Source of the DNA: Aminipila luticellarii
GTDB taxonomy: Bacteria; Bacillota; Clostridia; Peptostreptococcales; Anaerovoracaceae
Direction: 5' to 3'
DNA: 64,000 nucleotides
Assembly: GCF_004103735.1 (NCBI RefSeq)
Contig: NZ_CP035281.1
Coordinates: 2,356,001 to 2,420,000, forward strand
Of this stretch, positions 25,343 through 32,961 are shown one piece after another (positions within the stretch are counted from its first letter, which is position 1; each line of letters starts with the position of its first letter). The notes under the pieces are model-generated. The model had not been told where the DNA came from. It ran no database searches and saw nothing but the letters and a program-made list of their open reading frames with translations. The position numbers and the translations under genes were made by a program.

Positions 25343-26248
25343 TTATTTCGGCGCTACCGCCTGTACGATGGTGCGGGTGGTGTTGACGGCAGCCTGTGCG
25401 GTATACACGGCGCTCATCACGTTGGCCTTTGTACTGGTATCCAGCCCGAAGGCTCCGGCAATTCGCGGTACTTCTCCTGCGGCCAGCATCAGACCAAGCC
25501 CCAGCAGAGCGTGGGTTCGCAGCACCATAAGCCCCGCCGCAAGGATGGTTGCCTGCAAAAATGTGGTGAGGCACAGACCGATGATCTGCTTGCACCACTG
25601 TGTAAAACCGTCGATGTAGCCGCGGGGAACGGAAAACATATACAGGCTGCCCACGGCAATCTGTATGAGCAGGATGCCGCCGCGCTTCAGGTTGGCAAAG
25701 AACACCTTAATGACCGCGTACCCCATCATGATGATCATAAAGAGCAGCAGGATGGGGCTTGTAATGACAGCCAGCCCTCCGAACACGCCGGAGCCCATGG
25801 CGCCAACCATATCCGGTGAGCTGCCAAGCTCGGAAATGATGTTCCCGGCAAGGTCGCCAAAGCTGGTTCCATAGCCGGTGATCCCCGCCGTGAGGCTGCT
25901 CTGGAGATTGACCGAGAGCTTGAACAGCTCCACCGGCACGATGGTAAAAAGGGACACCGCCATAAAGCCCTTAATGGCGTTTAAGGCGGTGTCCTTGATG
26001 CTGCCCCGGCCGTGCTGGTACTCGATGCCGGTTTCAAACGCCGACACCACCAGCCCGGTTCCATACAGCGCCCAAGCCAGATAGGAAAAAAACAGGACGA
26101 TGGACTGCACCCAGCTCATTTCGAACAGCTCCACGCCCATATTTCCCATCTGTGCAAAAAAATCGGCCAGAAAACCGACCACCTGTCCGTAGAGCCATTC
26201 GATGATCTGATCCATCACGGTTCCAAGGACAAAGTCCCATATGAACAT
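25343..26248 (-). CDS. virB6: VirB6/TrbL-like conjugation membrane protein
   Basis: A 301-residue polytopic membrane protein with about six hydrophobic segments (for example SIVLFFSYLAWALYGTGLV, PILLLFMIIMMGYAVI, LQATILAAGLMVLRTH). It has the features of TrbL/VirB6 channel proteins of Tn1549-type elements. In such elements it normally lies directly beside maff2. Here maff2 is 17.6 kb away, with the cassette array in between. Confidence 0.88.
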   Translation of the reverse strand: MFIWDFVLGTVMDQIIEWLYGQVVGFLADFFAQMGNMGVELFEMSWVQSIVLFFSYLAWALYGTGLVVSAFETGIEYQHGRGSIKDTALNAIKGFMAVSLFTIVPVELFKLSVNLQSSLTAGITGYGTSFGDLAGNIISELGSSPDMVGAMGSGVFGGLAVITSPILLLFMIIMMGYAVIKVFFANLKRGGILLIQIAVGSLYMFSVPRGYIDGFTQWCKQIIGLCLTTFLQATILAAGLMVLRTHALLGLGLMLAAGEVPRIAGAFGLDTSTKANVMSAVYTAQAAVNTTRTIVQAVAPK

Positions 26249-26269
26249 TGGATTCTCACCCCTTTCTGT

Positions 26270-26289
26270 GGAAATAAAAAAGGCACACC
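26270..26289 (+). repeat. 20-bp direct repeat, left copy
   Basis: GGAAATAAAAAAGGCACACC is found here and identically at 26692-26711. Each copy begins an imperfect hairpin (GGCACACC ... GGTGTGCC here). The pair flanks the small gene at 26449-26616, as if that gene were captured by recombination between the copies. Confidence 0.8.
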
Positions 26290-26309
26290 ATGCAATAAAA
26301 TGCGGTGTG

Positions 26310-26336
26310 CCTGCATATCTGTCTGAACGGATTTCT
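26310..26336 (+). repeat. Degenerate maff2-cassette arm beside virB6
   Basis: TGCATAT, six unmatched bases, then TGAACGGATTT matches the arm that follows the array copy at 41049 (TGCATAT, six bases, GTGAACGGATTT) in both sequence and spacing. The 22-bp core expected just to the left is missing. It could mark the leftmost, eroded boundary of the cassette array. Confidence 0.4.
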
Positions 26337-26448
26337 GACAGGGTGCTAACATTTAGAAAACTTCAGAAACGACTTGACAATCCGTCCGGTCAGAGCTTCA
26401 ATACCACACAACGGTGGCCGCCGAAATAAGGAAAAGGAGGTCTATTGT

Positions 26449-26616
26449 GTGGCAGATTACAAAAAAATGTATGATTCGCTGTTTAACGATGTGACGGATG
26501 CCATCTCGCTGCTTCAGCGTGCGCAGCAAAAGACGGAGGAGCTTTTTATCTCCGGTGATGACGGCGTTATTGTGGAACTCAAAAGAGATTCAGAGCCCGA
26601 CGGCAACGATAAATAG
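26449..26616 (+). CDS. Small ICE protein of unknown function
   Basis: A 55-residue protein starting with GTG, eight bases after AGGAGG. It opens VADYKKMYDSLFNDVTDAIS, then LLQRAQQKTEELFISGDDG. Small proteins beginning MADYKKMY are frequent in mobile elements of gut Clostridia, but I know no function. It is enclosed by the 20-bp direct repeats and runs opposite to the transfer genes. Confidence 0.75.
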   Translation: MADYKKMYDSLFNDVTDAISLLQRAQQKTEELFISGDDGVIVELKRDSEPDGNDK

Positions 26617-26691
26617 CATAGCCCGTTTACAAAAAGCAAGGAGAGCGGTTCTGCCGCCCTCCTTGTTTTGCTGCTGCAAACGTCTTTTGGG

Positions 26692-26711
26692 GGAAATAAA
26701 AAAGGCACACC
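26692..26711 (+). repeat. 20-bp direct repeat, right copy
   Basis: Exact second copy of the repeat at 26270-26289, again starting a hairpin (GGCACACC ... GGTGCGCC-like). It lies between the small plus-strand gene and the leftward PNPOx gene. Confidence 0.8.
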
Positions 26712-26774
26712 GTGGGTTCATTCACAGTGCGCCTTGGAGAATAGTTGCAACTCGCTGCCGACAGGGGTTTCAGA

Positions 26775-27194
26775 CTATACCGCAATCGTTTCCATGTGTT
26801 CAAAGTCAATGACCACATCCGCTTGGTCAAAGGTGATTTCGAACAGGATAAGCGCAGGAAGTACATCAGGGATGCTCATAATGTATTCCGGCAGCTTCAA
26901 TAGAAACTGATCCTTGATGGCTTCCACCGAAACAGAGCTTTTCCGAACAATCCCATTCCTGACCCGAACGTGTTCTTCTCCACTTTCCGGAATCGTTGTG
27001 AATGCAGCATGAGGATTTTTCTCAAACTCCGCAACCTTTTGGTTGTCGCTAAAGGTGGAGAAATACAGGGCTTTCGTCTCTGCATCATAATAAAAATTGA
27101 CGATGCGTACATTGGGCGCTCCGTCTGCCGCTGTAGCCAGCGCCATGGCTGTTTGTGTTTGCATCATGCGCTCAAATTCTTTTCTATAATCCAT
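26775..27194 (-). CDS. Pyridoxamine 5'-phosphate oxidase-like flavoprotein
   Basis: A 139-residue protein of the split-barrel flavin-binding (PNPOx-like) family. Features are MALATAADGAPNVRIVNFYYD, LYFSTFSDNQKVAEFEKNPH and AAFTTIPESG. Small members bind FMN or F420 and reduce diverse compounds. It is last in a leftward cluster with a VOC protein, a GyrI-like protein and a WYL-domain regulator, suggesting a response to toxic small molecules. Confidence 0.85.
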   Translation of the reverse strand: MDYRKEFERMMQTQTAMALATAADGAPNVRIVNFYYDAETKALYFSTFSDNQKVAEFEKNPHAAFTTIPESGEEHVRVRNGIVRKSSVSVEAIKDQFLLKLPEYIMSIPDVLPALILFEITFDQADVVIDFEHMETIAV

Positions 27195-27242
27195 TTGTTA
27201 TTTCGTCTCCTTCTTTTTAGGCATAGGCAATTGTGTAGCTGC

Positions 27243-27632
27243 TTATTTGGTAAAGGAACCAATTTCAATTAAGTTGCCCTCTGGATCTGCAACATAGCAA
27301 GTCCGCTGTCCCCACGGCTCTGTTGTAGGTTCTAAGACCGGCACGGCACCGTTTGACACAACCCGCTTAAAGGTATCATCTACTGCGGCATAGTTTTCTA
27401 CACCCATCGCAATTTCATAATGGCCATGGATGCCATTCGCATAAGAAAACGACCTTTTTGCCATCTGCTCAAAATCTGTTCTGCGATAAAGTAAAAACAA
27501 AGTGCCATCTTTCACCAGATAGACATTGCTGGAATCTTCTTCCTCCTTGATTTCAAACCCAAGAACATCACGGTAAAAACGCACCATAGTCGGCATATCT
27601 TTCACGAAAATTCCGAAGCCTTCTAATTTCAT
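27243..27632 (-). CDS. VOC-family (glyoxalase/bleomycin-resistance-like) protein
   Basis: A 129-residue single-unit vicinal-oxygen-chelate protein (KLEGFGIFVKDMPTMVRFYR, DVLGFEIKEEEDSSNVY, ending PWGQRTCYVADPEGNLIEIG). The final DPEGNLIE segment supplies the metal-binding Glu of the family. Substrate cannot be inferred. It sits in the WYL-regulated cluster. Confidence 0.85.
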   Translation of the reverse strand: MKLEGFGIFVKDMPTMVRFYRDVLGFEIKEEEDSSNVYLVKDGTLFLLYRRTDFEQMAKRSFSYANGIHGHYEIAMGVENYAAVDDTFKRVVSNGAVPVLEPTTEPWGQRTCYVADPEGNLIEIGSFTK

Positions 27633-27645
27633 ACGTTTCCCCCCC

Positions 27646-28086
27646 TTACTTCAGAGCAATGTAGATATCAATATCACAGTTTTCCGGGTCGGCATTTCGG
27701 TATTCCTCGAAATCGCCTGTAAAGCTGCGGTCTAAATCCGTCTGCCAAATCTCTCCCCATGAGTCAGAGACGGCCTTTTCCATATGCCCATGCACAGAGA
27801 ATTTTGCGTATTTTCCGGCAGGGATTGTTTTTACGGTCAGTTCAGGATTTTCTGCCTTGGAAACCTCATTACCCGCTGTTACACAGTACCCATCGGCCGT
27901 ATAATCGGAATACAGCCCAATGGCGTACTCGTTTACCTTGTTTTTTATCACGGCATTGATGCCGCCTTGGTATAACTTCTCCCAAAGCCCGCCAATGATT
28001 TTCCCCATTTCAGGGTCGCTGTTGCTGGTCGCAGCACTTACCCCAACAATAATCTTTTCCTCTAAATGCACAACTTCGTAGTTCAT
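27646..28086 (-). CDS. GyrI-like / AraC effector-binding-domain protein
   Basis: A 146-residue GyrI-like small-molecule-binding protein (NYEVVHLEEKIIVGVSAAT, then PELTVKTIPAGKYAKFSVHG, ending CDIDIYIALK). Stand-alone members bind or hydrolyse cyclic or amphipathic compounds. It directly follows a WYL-domain regulator of the YafY type, a pairing often seen in Firmicutes. A promoter probably lies in the 66-base gap upstream. Confidence 0.85.
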   Translation of the reverse strand: MNYEVVHLEEKIIVGVSAATSNSDPEMGKIIGGLWEKLYQGGINAVIKNKVNEYAIGLYSDYTADGYCVTAGNEVSKAENPELTVKTIPAGKYAKFSVHGHMEKAVSDSWGEIWQTDLDRSFTGDFEEYRNADPENCDIDIYIALK

Positions 28087-28152
28087 TTGATCGTCCTCCT
28101 TGTCTTTGATACTATCATCATAGCAAAGACCAATTGACAGCAGCGTGTCATA

Positions 28153-29046
28153 TTATAAATATTGTGCCAGTGTTTTTTGCAGCTTATCCTTGATTTGCAG
28201 GCGGATATCCTCCGGTTCTATGATCTCACAATCCTCACCAAAGGTCGCAAGATATTGATAGACCCAATCGCCTCTGGGCATGGTGAGCGTCGCAATGAAA
28301 TCACCGCTGGGAAGCGTTTTGTATTGTGAAAATTCATCATAGACACGATACGCCATTTTCTTTGACAGCTTCAGTGTGATTGTCACGAAATCATCTTGAA
28401 ATATTTTTGTGCCTTCAAATATCTTCGCGGAGGCAGTGCGTTCAAAGCGCTCGTCAAGCAGCTTCAATTCTTTCATGCGCCGCAGTTTGAAAAACCGATA
28501 ATCTTGACGCACTGTGCAGAAAGCATAAAGATACCAGCTCTGTCCCTTAAAGCAGAGTTTCATGGGTTCTGCTGTGCGCTGCGTGCTGCCCTCACTGCTG
28601 TGATACTGAAACGCCACTTTTTTCTTTCCGAGAATGGCGCTTTTCAGCAGGCTGAACAGCTGCGCTTCCTCATCGGCGTTTGCCCAGCCGGAGAAATCAA
28701 CTTCAACCCAATCGGCGCTGGTGTTTCCAAATAGGGAGGACAGCTTTTGCACCGCAGTATTGGTTTGCTCCAAGTTGACCGCATCTACTGCGTGAAGTGC
28801 AGCGAGAATATCTGACTTTTCGCCATCGGTCAGGACAGTTTTATTGAGAACGAAGTCAGGGAGCAGTGAAATTCCACCACCCTTGCCCTTGGTCATATAA
28901 ATGGGTATTCCCGCCGAGGATAGAAGCTCTACATCCCGGTAAATCGTGCGGGGTGAAACCTCAAAGTGTGTTGCGAGCTCCCCGGCGGTCATACTTTTTT
29001 TGTTCAGCAATAGATAAACCATTTCGAATAGCCTGTTAATCTGCAT
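28153..29046 (-). CDS. WYL-domain HTH regulator (YafY-like)
   Basis: A 297-residue transcription regulator. The N-terminal HTH_11 is in LLLNKKSMTAGELATHFEVS, then RTIYRDVELLSSAGIP. The WYL domain (about 140-230) contains GQSWYLYAFCTVRQDYRFFK. A WCX-like extension follows. It likely controls the three downstream genes and itself; a ten-base inverted repeat flanks its -10 box. Confidence 0.9.
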   Translation of the reverse strand: MQINRLFEMVYLLLNKKSMTAGELATHFEVSPRTIYRDVELLSSAGIPIYMTKGKGGGISLLPDFVLNKTVLTDGEKSDILAALHAVDAVNLEQTNTAVQKLSSLFGNTSADWVEVDFSGWANADEEAQLFSLLKSAILGKKKVAFQYHSSEGSTQRTAEPMKLCFKGQSWYLYAFCTVRQDYRFFKLRRMKELKLLDERFERTASAKIFEGTKIFQDDFVTITLKLSKKMAYRVYDEFSQYKTLPSGDFIATLTMPRGDWVYQYLATFGEDCEIIEPEDIRLQIKDKLQKTLAQYL

Positions 29047-29096
29047 ATTATCACCTCTACTGCTTTTATTATAAGATGATAATATGACATCTACAA
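29044..29096 (-). promoter_or_regulatory. Promoter and likely operator of the WYL regulator
   Basis: On the minus strand TTGTAG (29096-29091) and TATAAT (29073-29068) are 17 bases apart. CATATTATCA (29044-29053) and TGATAATATG (29077-29086) form a perfect ten-base inverted repeat around the -10 box, consistent with autoregulation. Confidence 0.7.
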
Positions 29097-29130
29097 GACA
29101 TATTAAAGCAACGAAACATTATTTGTTCCA

Positions 29131-29190
29131 CTACATCCCCAAAATCGTCCAGAGTATCCTTGCAAAAGGATGGCGAACGGACTTTTTCAT
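29131..29190 (-). repeat. maff2-end attachment repeat R1
   Basis: Copy of the maff2 3' end plus arm. Read on the minus strand it encodes ARILWTILGM and stop, matching the WTILGM-stop of Maff2 at 43845. The arm reads SVRHPF upstream in the same frame, and this copy even has an ATG (MKKSVRHPF). Identical to R5 at 40355. Confidence 0.85.
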
Positions 29191-29227
29191 AGTATCTGTG
29201 TCCTTTCCATTGTTCATATTTGTTTAA

Positions 29228-29256
29228 TTGAAAGTTCCGCTTTACTATGGTAAACT
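29228..29256 (+). promoter_or_regulatory. Promoter of cassette 1 gene
   Basis: TTGAAA and TAAACT separated by 17 bases. The same arrangement occurs at 40452-40480 and, with related sequence, at 41150-41178 in the last cassette, so these cassettes share a leader of about 170 bases. Confidence 0.55.
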
Positions 29257-29365
29257 CACTTTATATATCTGCCGTGTAAAACTTTTGTGAAACGGTAGCA
29301 TGGGAAATTAACGCTCGGTGAGCAAGTTTTATATAATTTATATAATGTGTGAGGTGGTGCAATAA

Positions 29366-29713
29366 ATGTTTAATGAAATTTGTATCTATGAGGCAAAGAT
29401 TGAAAAGCAAGAGGAAATTGAGCAACTTATGAAAGAGGTTGCCGCCTTTTATATGGAGCAGGATGGTGTTATTGAAGTTAGATATATCAAACGCACCCAC
29501 CGCCAAACAGATTTTAATGCCGTTAAAGAAGGGGCATTGCCTGTTCGCCTCACACGCAATGTAGGCAAAGTCACTTATGTTTTACATTGGACTGTTAGAG
29601 ATGAAGAAACTCACGCAAGGGTGTCAAAGTTAGGGTTAGAGCATTTTTACAAGCGATGGAACAGATGCTTAACCACTATGCCAAAAATTATTTTGGGTGA
29701 AAACATTGTGTAA
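29366..29713 (+). CDS. Antibiotic-biosynthesis-monooxygenase-like small protein (copy 1)
   Basis: A 115-residue protein that looks like a dimeric alpha/beta-barrel (ABM-type) member: FNEICIYEAKIEKQEEIEQL, MKEVAAFYMEQDGVIEVRYI, VTYVLHWTVRDEETHARVSK. No catalytic residue can be named, because this family binds varied ligands. It has its own promoter and a strong terminator. The protein at 40590-40937 is identical over its full length. Confidence 0.7.
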   Translation: MFNEICIYEAKIEKQEEIEQLMKEVAAFYMEQDGVIEVRYIKRTHRQTDFNAVKEGALPVRLTRNVGKVTYVLHWTVRDEETHARVSKLGLEHFYKRWNRCLTTMPKIILGENIV

Positions 29714-29783
29714 GGGTATGAGCACACCCTCTGTTAGTAGTTTAACTTCACCTACACAATAAAATCTGACTTATCACGAATTT

Positions 29784-29815
29784 GAGCCGTTGCATCTTAC
29801 TTGACGCAACGGCTC
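29784..29815 (+). terminator. Cassette 1 terminator (copy 1)
   Basis: GAGCCGTTGC and GCAACGGCTC stem followed by a short T-rich run, nine bases before repeat R2. Close relatives lie before R5 and R6. Confidence 0.85.
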
Positions 29816-29824
29816 TTGCTTTGT

Positions 29825-29888
29825 CTACATGCCAAGAATAGTCCAGAGTATCCTTGCATTAGGTCGGTGAACGGATTTTAATTTTCAT
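29825..29888 (-). repeat. maff2-end attachment repeat R2
   Basis: Core encodes WTILGM-stop on the minus strand with codons TGG ACT ATT CTT GGC ATG TAG. The arm in frame is KLKSVHRPNARIL. It marks the left end of the arsenic cassette. Confidence 0.85.
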
Positions 29889-29908
29889 AAACAGCGCTTC
29901 CTTTCATA

Positions 29909-29962
29909 TTGACATTTTTTGATGTGAAGCATATACTATATCATATCAAGATAATTTGATGT
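29909..29962 (+). promoter_or_regulatory. arsR promoter and operator
   Basis: TTGACA (29909-29914) and TATACT (29932-29937) with a 17-base spacer. ATATCAAGATAATTTGATGT (29943-29962) is a dyad of the ArsR kind lying just after -10. A stronger version occurs at 30328-30349 in the same operon. Confidence 0.85.
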
Positions 29963-29975
29963 GAGGTGATAAACG

Positions 29976-30290
29976 TTGGAGCTTACTCCGGAGAAGAACG
30001 CTAATGTATTTAAGGCATTTTGCGATGAAAAGCGGCTTGCCATTTTGGAACTGCTGCGCAGCGGTGAAAAATGCGCCTGCGTGCTCATTGATCAAATGGA
30101 AATCGGTCAGTCCTCCTTGTCCTATCACATGAAGATTTTATGTGAATCGGGTATTGTCGAAAGCAGACAGGAAGGCAAATGGACACATTATAAAATCAGT
30201 GAACAGGGCAGCCACGAGGCCATGCTCCTGTTAAAAGCAATTACCACCCCCAATGCAACCGCTGAAGATACTCGTTGTTGCAATCAATAA
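29976..30290 (+). CDS. arsR: ArsR-family arsenic-responsive repressor
   Basis: A 104-residue winged-helix repressor starting with TTG (ELTPEKNANVFKAFCDEKRL). The GEKCACVLIDQM segment carries the paired cysteines of the alpha-3 As(III) site, and GQSSLSYHMKILCESGIVE is the recognition helix. The end has a further CC pair. It heads the arsenic cassette and should repress its own promoter and, through the second operator, the following genes. Confidence 0.92.
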   Translation: MELTPEKNANVFKAFCDEKRLAILELLRSGEKCACVLIDQMEIGQSSLSYHMKILCESGIVESRQEGKWTHYKISEQGSHEAMLLLKAITTPNATAEDTRCCNQ

Positions 30291-30327
30291 CGGCCATCTG
30301 ATGGAAGATGGCTTTTATTCGGCACAA

Positions 30328-30349
30328 CATATCAAGTTTTTTTGATATG
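30328..30349 (+). promoter_or_regulatory. Second ArsR operator, between arsR and the permease
   Basis: CATATCAA, six bases, TTGATATG forms a near-perfect palindrome matching the operator before arsR. It lies in the 93-base gap before the permease gene. Confidence 0.8.
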
Positions 30350-30383
30350 ACTATTGAATTTAAGAAAGAGAGGCGCTTACCCT

Positions 30384-31397
30384 ATGGAGATCCTTCAAAA
30401 TACGTGGCTGTTCTTTCAAGACCAAGTGCTTGGAATGAAATGGCTCAACGCCCTAATCGGTAATCTGCTCTCGTTGTTCGGTCTTGATGTAACAGGACGA
30501 ATTGGTGGCAGCGTTCAATTCTTTATCTATGATGTACTAAAAATCACCGTACTGCTCTGCGTGCTGATTTTCATCATCTCGTACATTCAAAGCTACTTCC
30601 CGCCGGAACGAAGCAAGAAAATTATGAGCCGCTTTCACGGCGTGTGGGCAAATATCATGGCAGCACTGCTTGGCACGGTAACGCCTTTTTGCTCTTGCTC
30701 CTCCATACCTCTGTTCATTGGATTTACCAGTGCCGGACTGCCCCTTGGCGTGACTTTTTCCTTTCTGATTTCCTCACCCATGGTAGACCTCGGGTCGCTC
30801 GTTCTGCTCATGAGCATCTTTGGCACAAAGGTCGCTATCGTCTATGTCGTTGTGGGCCTGGTTATCGCGGTCGTTGGCGGTACGCTGATTGAAAAACTTC
30901 ACATGGAAAACTATGTGGAAGAATTCATTCGCTCGGCAAGCGGCGTAGATTTTGAATCGCCTGACTTAACCCGCAAAGAGCGTGTCATTTACGCCAAGGA
31001 TCAGGTGGTGTCAACCTTCAAAAAAGTTCTGCCGTACATTCTGGTTGGCGTGGGCATCGGAGCTATCATCCACAACTGGATTCCTGAAAGCTGGATTGAG
31101 ATGGTGCTTGGCAGCAATAATCCTTTTGGGGTAGTGCTGGCAACTCTGCTTGGCGTTCCCATGTACGCTGACATTTTCGGCACGATTCCGGTGGCCGAAG
31201 CGCTGCTCTACAAAGGCGCGCAGCTTGGTACGGTTCTCTCCTTTATGATGGCAGTCACAACGCTTTCCCTGCCCTCCATCATCATGCTGCGCAAGGCGGT
31301 AAAGCCGAAGCTGTTGGGCACATTTATTGCCATCTGCACCATCGGCATTATCATTGTTGGCTATCTGTTTAATATTTTCCAGTATCTACTGGTTTAA
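30384..31397 (+). CDS. arsP: ArsP/COG0701-type permease
   Basis: A 337-residue membrane permease with eight or so helices and the family motif TPFCSCSSIPLFIGF, the cysteine-rich helix used for metalloid contact. ArsP proteins export trivalent organoarsenicals; close relatives of the SO_0444 type handle other metals. The first ATG with GAGAGG upstream is used. The second half repeats the fold (VLPYILVGVGIGAIIHNW, GVPMYADIFGTIP). Position after arsR and before a DUF2703 protein supports an arsenic role. Confidence 0.85.
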   Translation: MEILQNTWLFFQDQVLGMKWLNALIGNLLSLFGLDVTGRIGGSVQFFIYDVLKITVLLCVLIFIISYIQSYFPPERSKKIMSRFHGVWANIMAALLGTVTPFCSCSSIPLFIGFTSAGLPLGVTFSFLISSPMVDLGSLVLLMSIFGTKVAIVYVVVGLVIAVVGGTLIEKLHMENYVEEFIRSASGVDFESPDLTRKERVIYAKDQVVSTFKKVLPYILVGVGIGAIIHNWIPESWIEMVLGSNNPFGVVLATLLGVPMYADIFGTIPVAEALLYKGAQLGTVLSFMMAVTTLSLPSIIMLRKAVKPKLLGTFIAICTIGIIIVGYLFNIFQYLLV

Positions 31398-31412
31398 TGG
31401 GAGGGAAAGAGA

Positions 31413-32186
31413 ATGGCTAAAAACTGGTATCCAGTCATCGATTATCTTGCTTGCACTGAATGCGGAACCTGCGTGGATTTTTGCTCCCACAGTGTTTATA
31501 ACAAAGCAAAAGCCCCGTCCCCTGTGGTGATGCAACCCGGAAACTGCATTGACCGTTGCCACGGCTGCGGCAACAAGTGTCCGGCAGGCGCCATCTCCTA
31601 TGTAGGCGACGATACTGGCTGGACACCGCCAAACGGCGAATGCAGTGCAAAAAAAAGCGTAGATTGCTGCCGCGGCGGGGCTTGTGAGGAGGATTCCTCC
31701 AAGGCTGTGCTTGTGGAATATCTCTATCTTGATCTCAATACCTGTGACCGCTGTATCGGCGCCGATGCGGTACTGGAAGAAGTTTTGGGCAGTATCGCGC
31801 CCGCTCTGGAGGCTGCCGGATATACCATGCGGCTTCAAAAGGTACAGATCGCCACAAAAGAACTGGCGGAGCACTACCGATTCCTTGCGTCGCCCACCAT
31901 TCGTGTAAATGGGCAGGATATCTGCGGACCTGTTGCGGAAAACACCTGCGGCTGCTGTGGTGAAATCAGCGGAACCGATGTGACCTGTCGTACCTTTGCA
32001 TACAAAGGTCAAGCCTATGAAGTACCGCCCAAAGCCATGCTGGCCGAAGGAATTCTAAGAGCTGTGCTCGGCATGGTGCAGCCCGTTTGTGACTGCGGCG
32101 AGTATTCACTTCCAGAAAATCTCAAAAACTTCTTTGAGGGAAAAGCTGTGAAGACCGGTTGCTGCCCTGAAGGTACTTGCGGATGA
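31413..32186 (+). CDS. Ferredoxin / DUF2703 fusion protein
   Basis: A 257-residue protein joining a [4Fe-4S] ferredoxin-like domain (CTECGTCVDFC, CIDRCHGCGNKCP) to a DUF2703 domain (about residues 95-200; YLDLNTCDRCIGAD, SPTIRVNGQDICG). It ends with a Cys-rich segment CCPEGTCG. DUF2703 proteins are regular members of arsenic operons in anaerobes and probably bind or reduce arsenic compounds. The fusion suggests electron delivery to the DUF2703 site. Confidence 0.85.
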   Translation: MAKNWYPVIDYLACTECGTCVDFCSHSVYNKAKAPSPVVMQPGNCIDRCHGCGNKCPAGAISYVGDDTGWTPPNGECSAKKSVDCCRGGACEEDSSKAVLVEYLYLDLNTCDRCIGADAVLEEVLGSIAPALEAAGYTMRLQKVQIATKELAEHYRFLASPTIRVNGQDICGPVAENTCGCCGEISGTDVTCRTFAYKGQAYEVPPKAMLAEGILRAVLGMVQPVCDCGEYSLPENLKNFFEGKAVKTGCCPEGTCG

Positions 32187-32197
32187 GTAAACAAAGG

Positions 32198-32488
32198 ATA
32201 TAAAAACAGTTATTCCACTTTTGATTTTCGCCGTCATTGCCGAGATTGACCTTTACGGTTTTGGGTATCCTTGCGGCCACGGCGGGCAGCCTTGTATGGA
32301 GTGTTTTGCTACTGCTGCTCTATTTCATTGGGCACGGCATTCTCGCCGTGATTGCGGAGCCTTCCATGGGCTTTGCCCAAAAGCTCTCCCAAAGCGAGAA
32401 GTATGGAAAAGCCAGCGCTATTTTGAAAATCGTCATGGGCGCGGTGATCCTGCTCATCGGTTTCTATTTGTTATATTCAGGTTTCTAA
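32198..32488 (+). pseudogene. CcdA-like membrane protein with internal deletion
   Basis: About 14 codons of a CcdA/DsbD-type start (KTVIPLLIFAVIA) are followed at once by the C-terminal 80 residues of the same family (LTFTVLGILAATAGSLVW, then FIGHGILAVIAEPSMGFAQK, ending GFYLLYSGF), in a different frame. The usual protein has about 230 residues and six helices, so some 130 residues are lost. The initiation codon reads ATA where ATG is expected. A free ORF at 32237-32488 covers the tail and is probably not a working gene. The intact family passes electrons to thioredoxin-like partners such as the next gene. Confidence 0.7.
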
Positions 32489-32513
32489 TCATGAATTTAA
32501 GGAGGTTTTTATT

Positions 32514-32957
32514 ATGGCATTGTTTGGTTTTGGTAAAAAGAAAAATGCAGAGGAAGAATTGGTGCAGTGTGGTTGCGGGGAAATGTGCAAGCCCTCCGAA
32601 ATTGCCGCAAAGAAAGCTGACGAAGAAGCAAAAGCAAAAAACTCCGGTTGCTGCTGTGGCGGTGACTGCAATACAGAAACGATTGCGGAAGCCGAAAAAG
32701 CAAAAGTGAGCGGTTCATCCGTCAAGGTGCTTGGCTCGGGCTGTGCAAAGTGCAATCAACTGGAAGCGGCTACCTTGGAAGCGCTCAAAGAGCTTGGCAT
32801 GGATGCCACCATTGACCATGTGACAGACTTTACACAGATCGCTGCTTACGGTGTGATGACAACTCCTGCATTGGTTGTGGACGGCAAGGTCGTTTCCTTT
32901 GGAAAGGTTTTAAAAAAGGACGAGGTCGTTAAAATCCTGCAAAAAGTACGGGGGTAA
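32514..32957 (+). CDS. Thioredoxin-like small redox protein with Cys-rich N terminus
   Basis: A 147-residue protein. Residues about 68-147 are a thioredoxin fold of the TM0996/MTH895 type with the active site GSGCAKCNQLE and a cis-Pro TTPALVVDG. The first 60 residues are unusual: charged with CGCGEMC and GCCCGGDC clusters, which could bind metal or metalloid. Its place between the broken CcdA-like gene and ACR3 suggests an arsenic-linked reductase. Confidence 0.85.
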   Translation: MALFGFGKKKNAEEELVQCGCGEMCKPSEIAAKKADEEAKAKNSGCCCGGDCNTETIAEAEKAKVSGSSVKVLGSGCAKCNQLEAATLEALKELGMDATIDHVTDFTQIAAYGVMTTPALVVDGKVVSFGKVLKKDEVVKILQKVRG

Positions 32958-32961
32958 ATTT

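Larger units (their letters stand above)
29131..29846 (+). mobile_element. Cassette 1 (monooxygenase-like gene), first copy
   Basis: Unit between attachment repeats R1 and R2, including both cores. The same unit lies at 40355-41070. Over 694 bases I find a single difference (A at 29740, G at 40964). Flanks outside the cores are unrelated, so the boundaries of identity coincide with the cores. It holds a promoter, one gene and a terminator, and no recombinase. Confidence 0.85.

Noticed and set aside
32237-32488. Free-standing 83-residue membrane protein
   Set aside because: Its start lacks a ribosome binding site and it equals the tail of a CcdA-like protein whose first codons lie just upstream in another frame, so a deletion pseudogene is the better reading.
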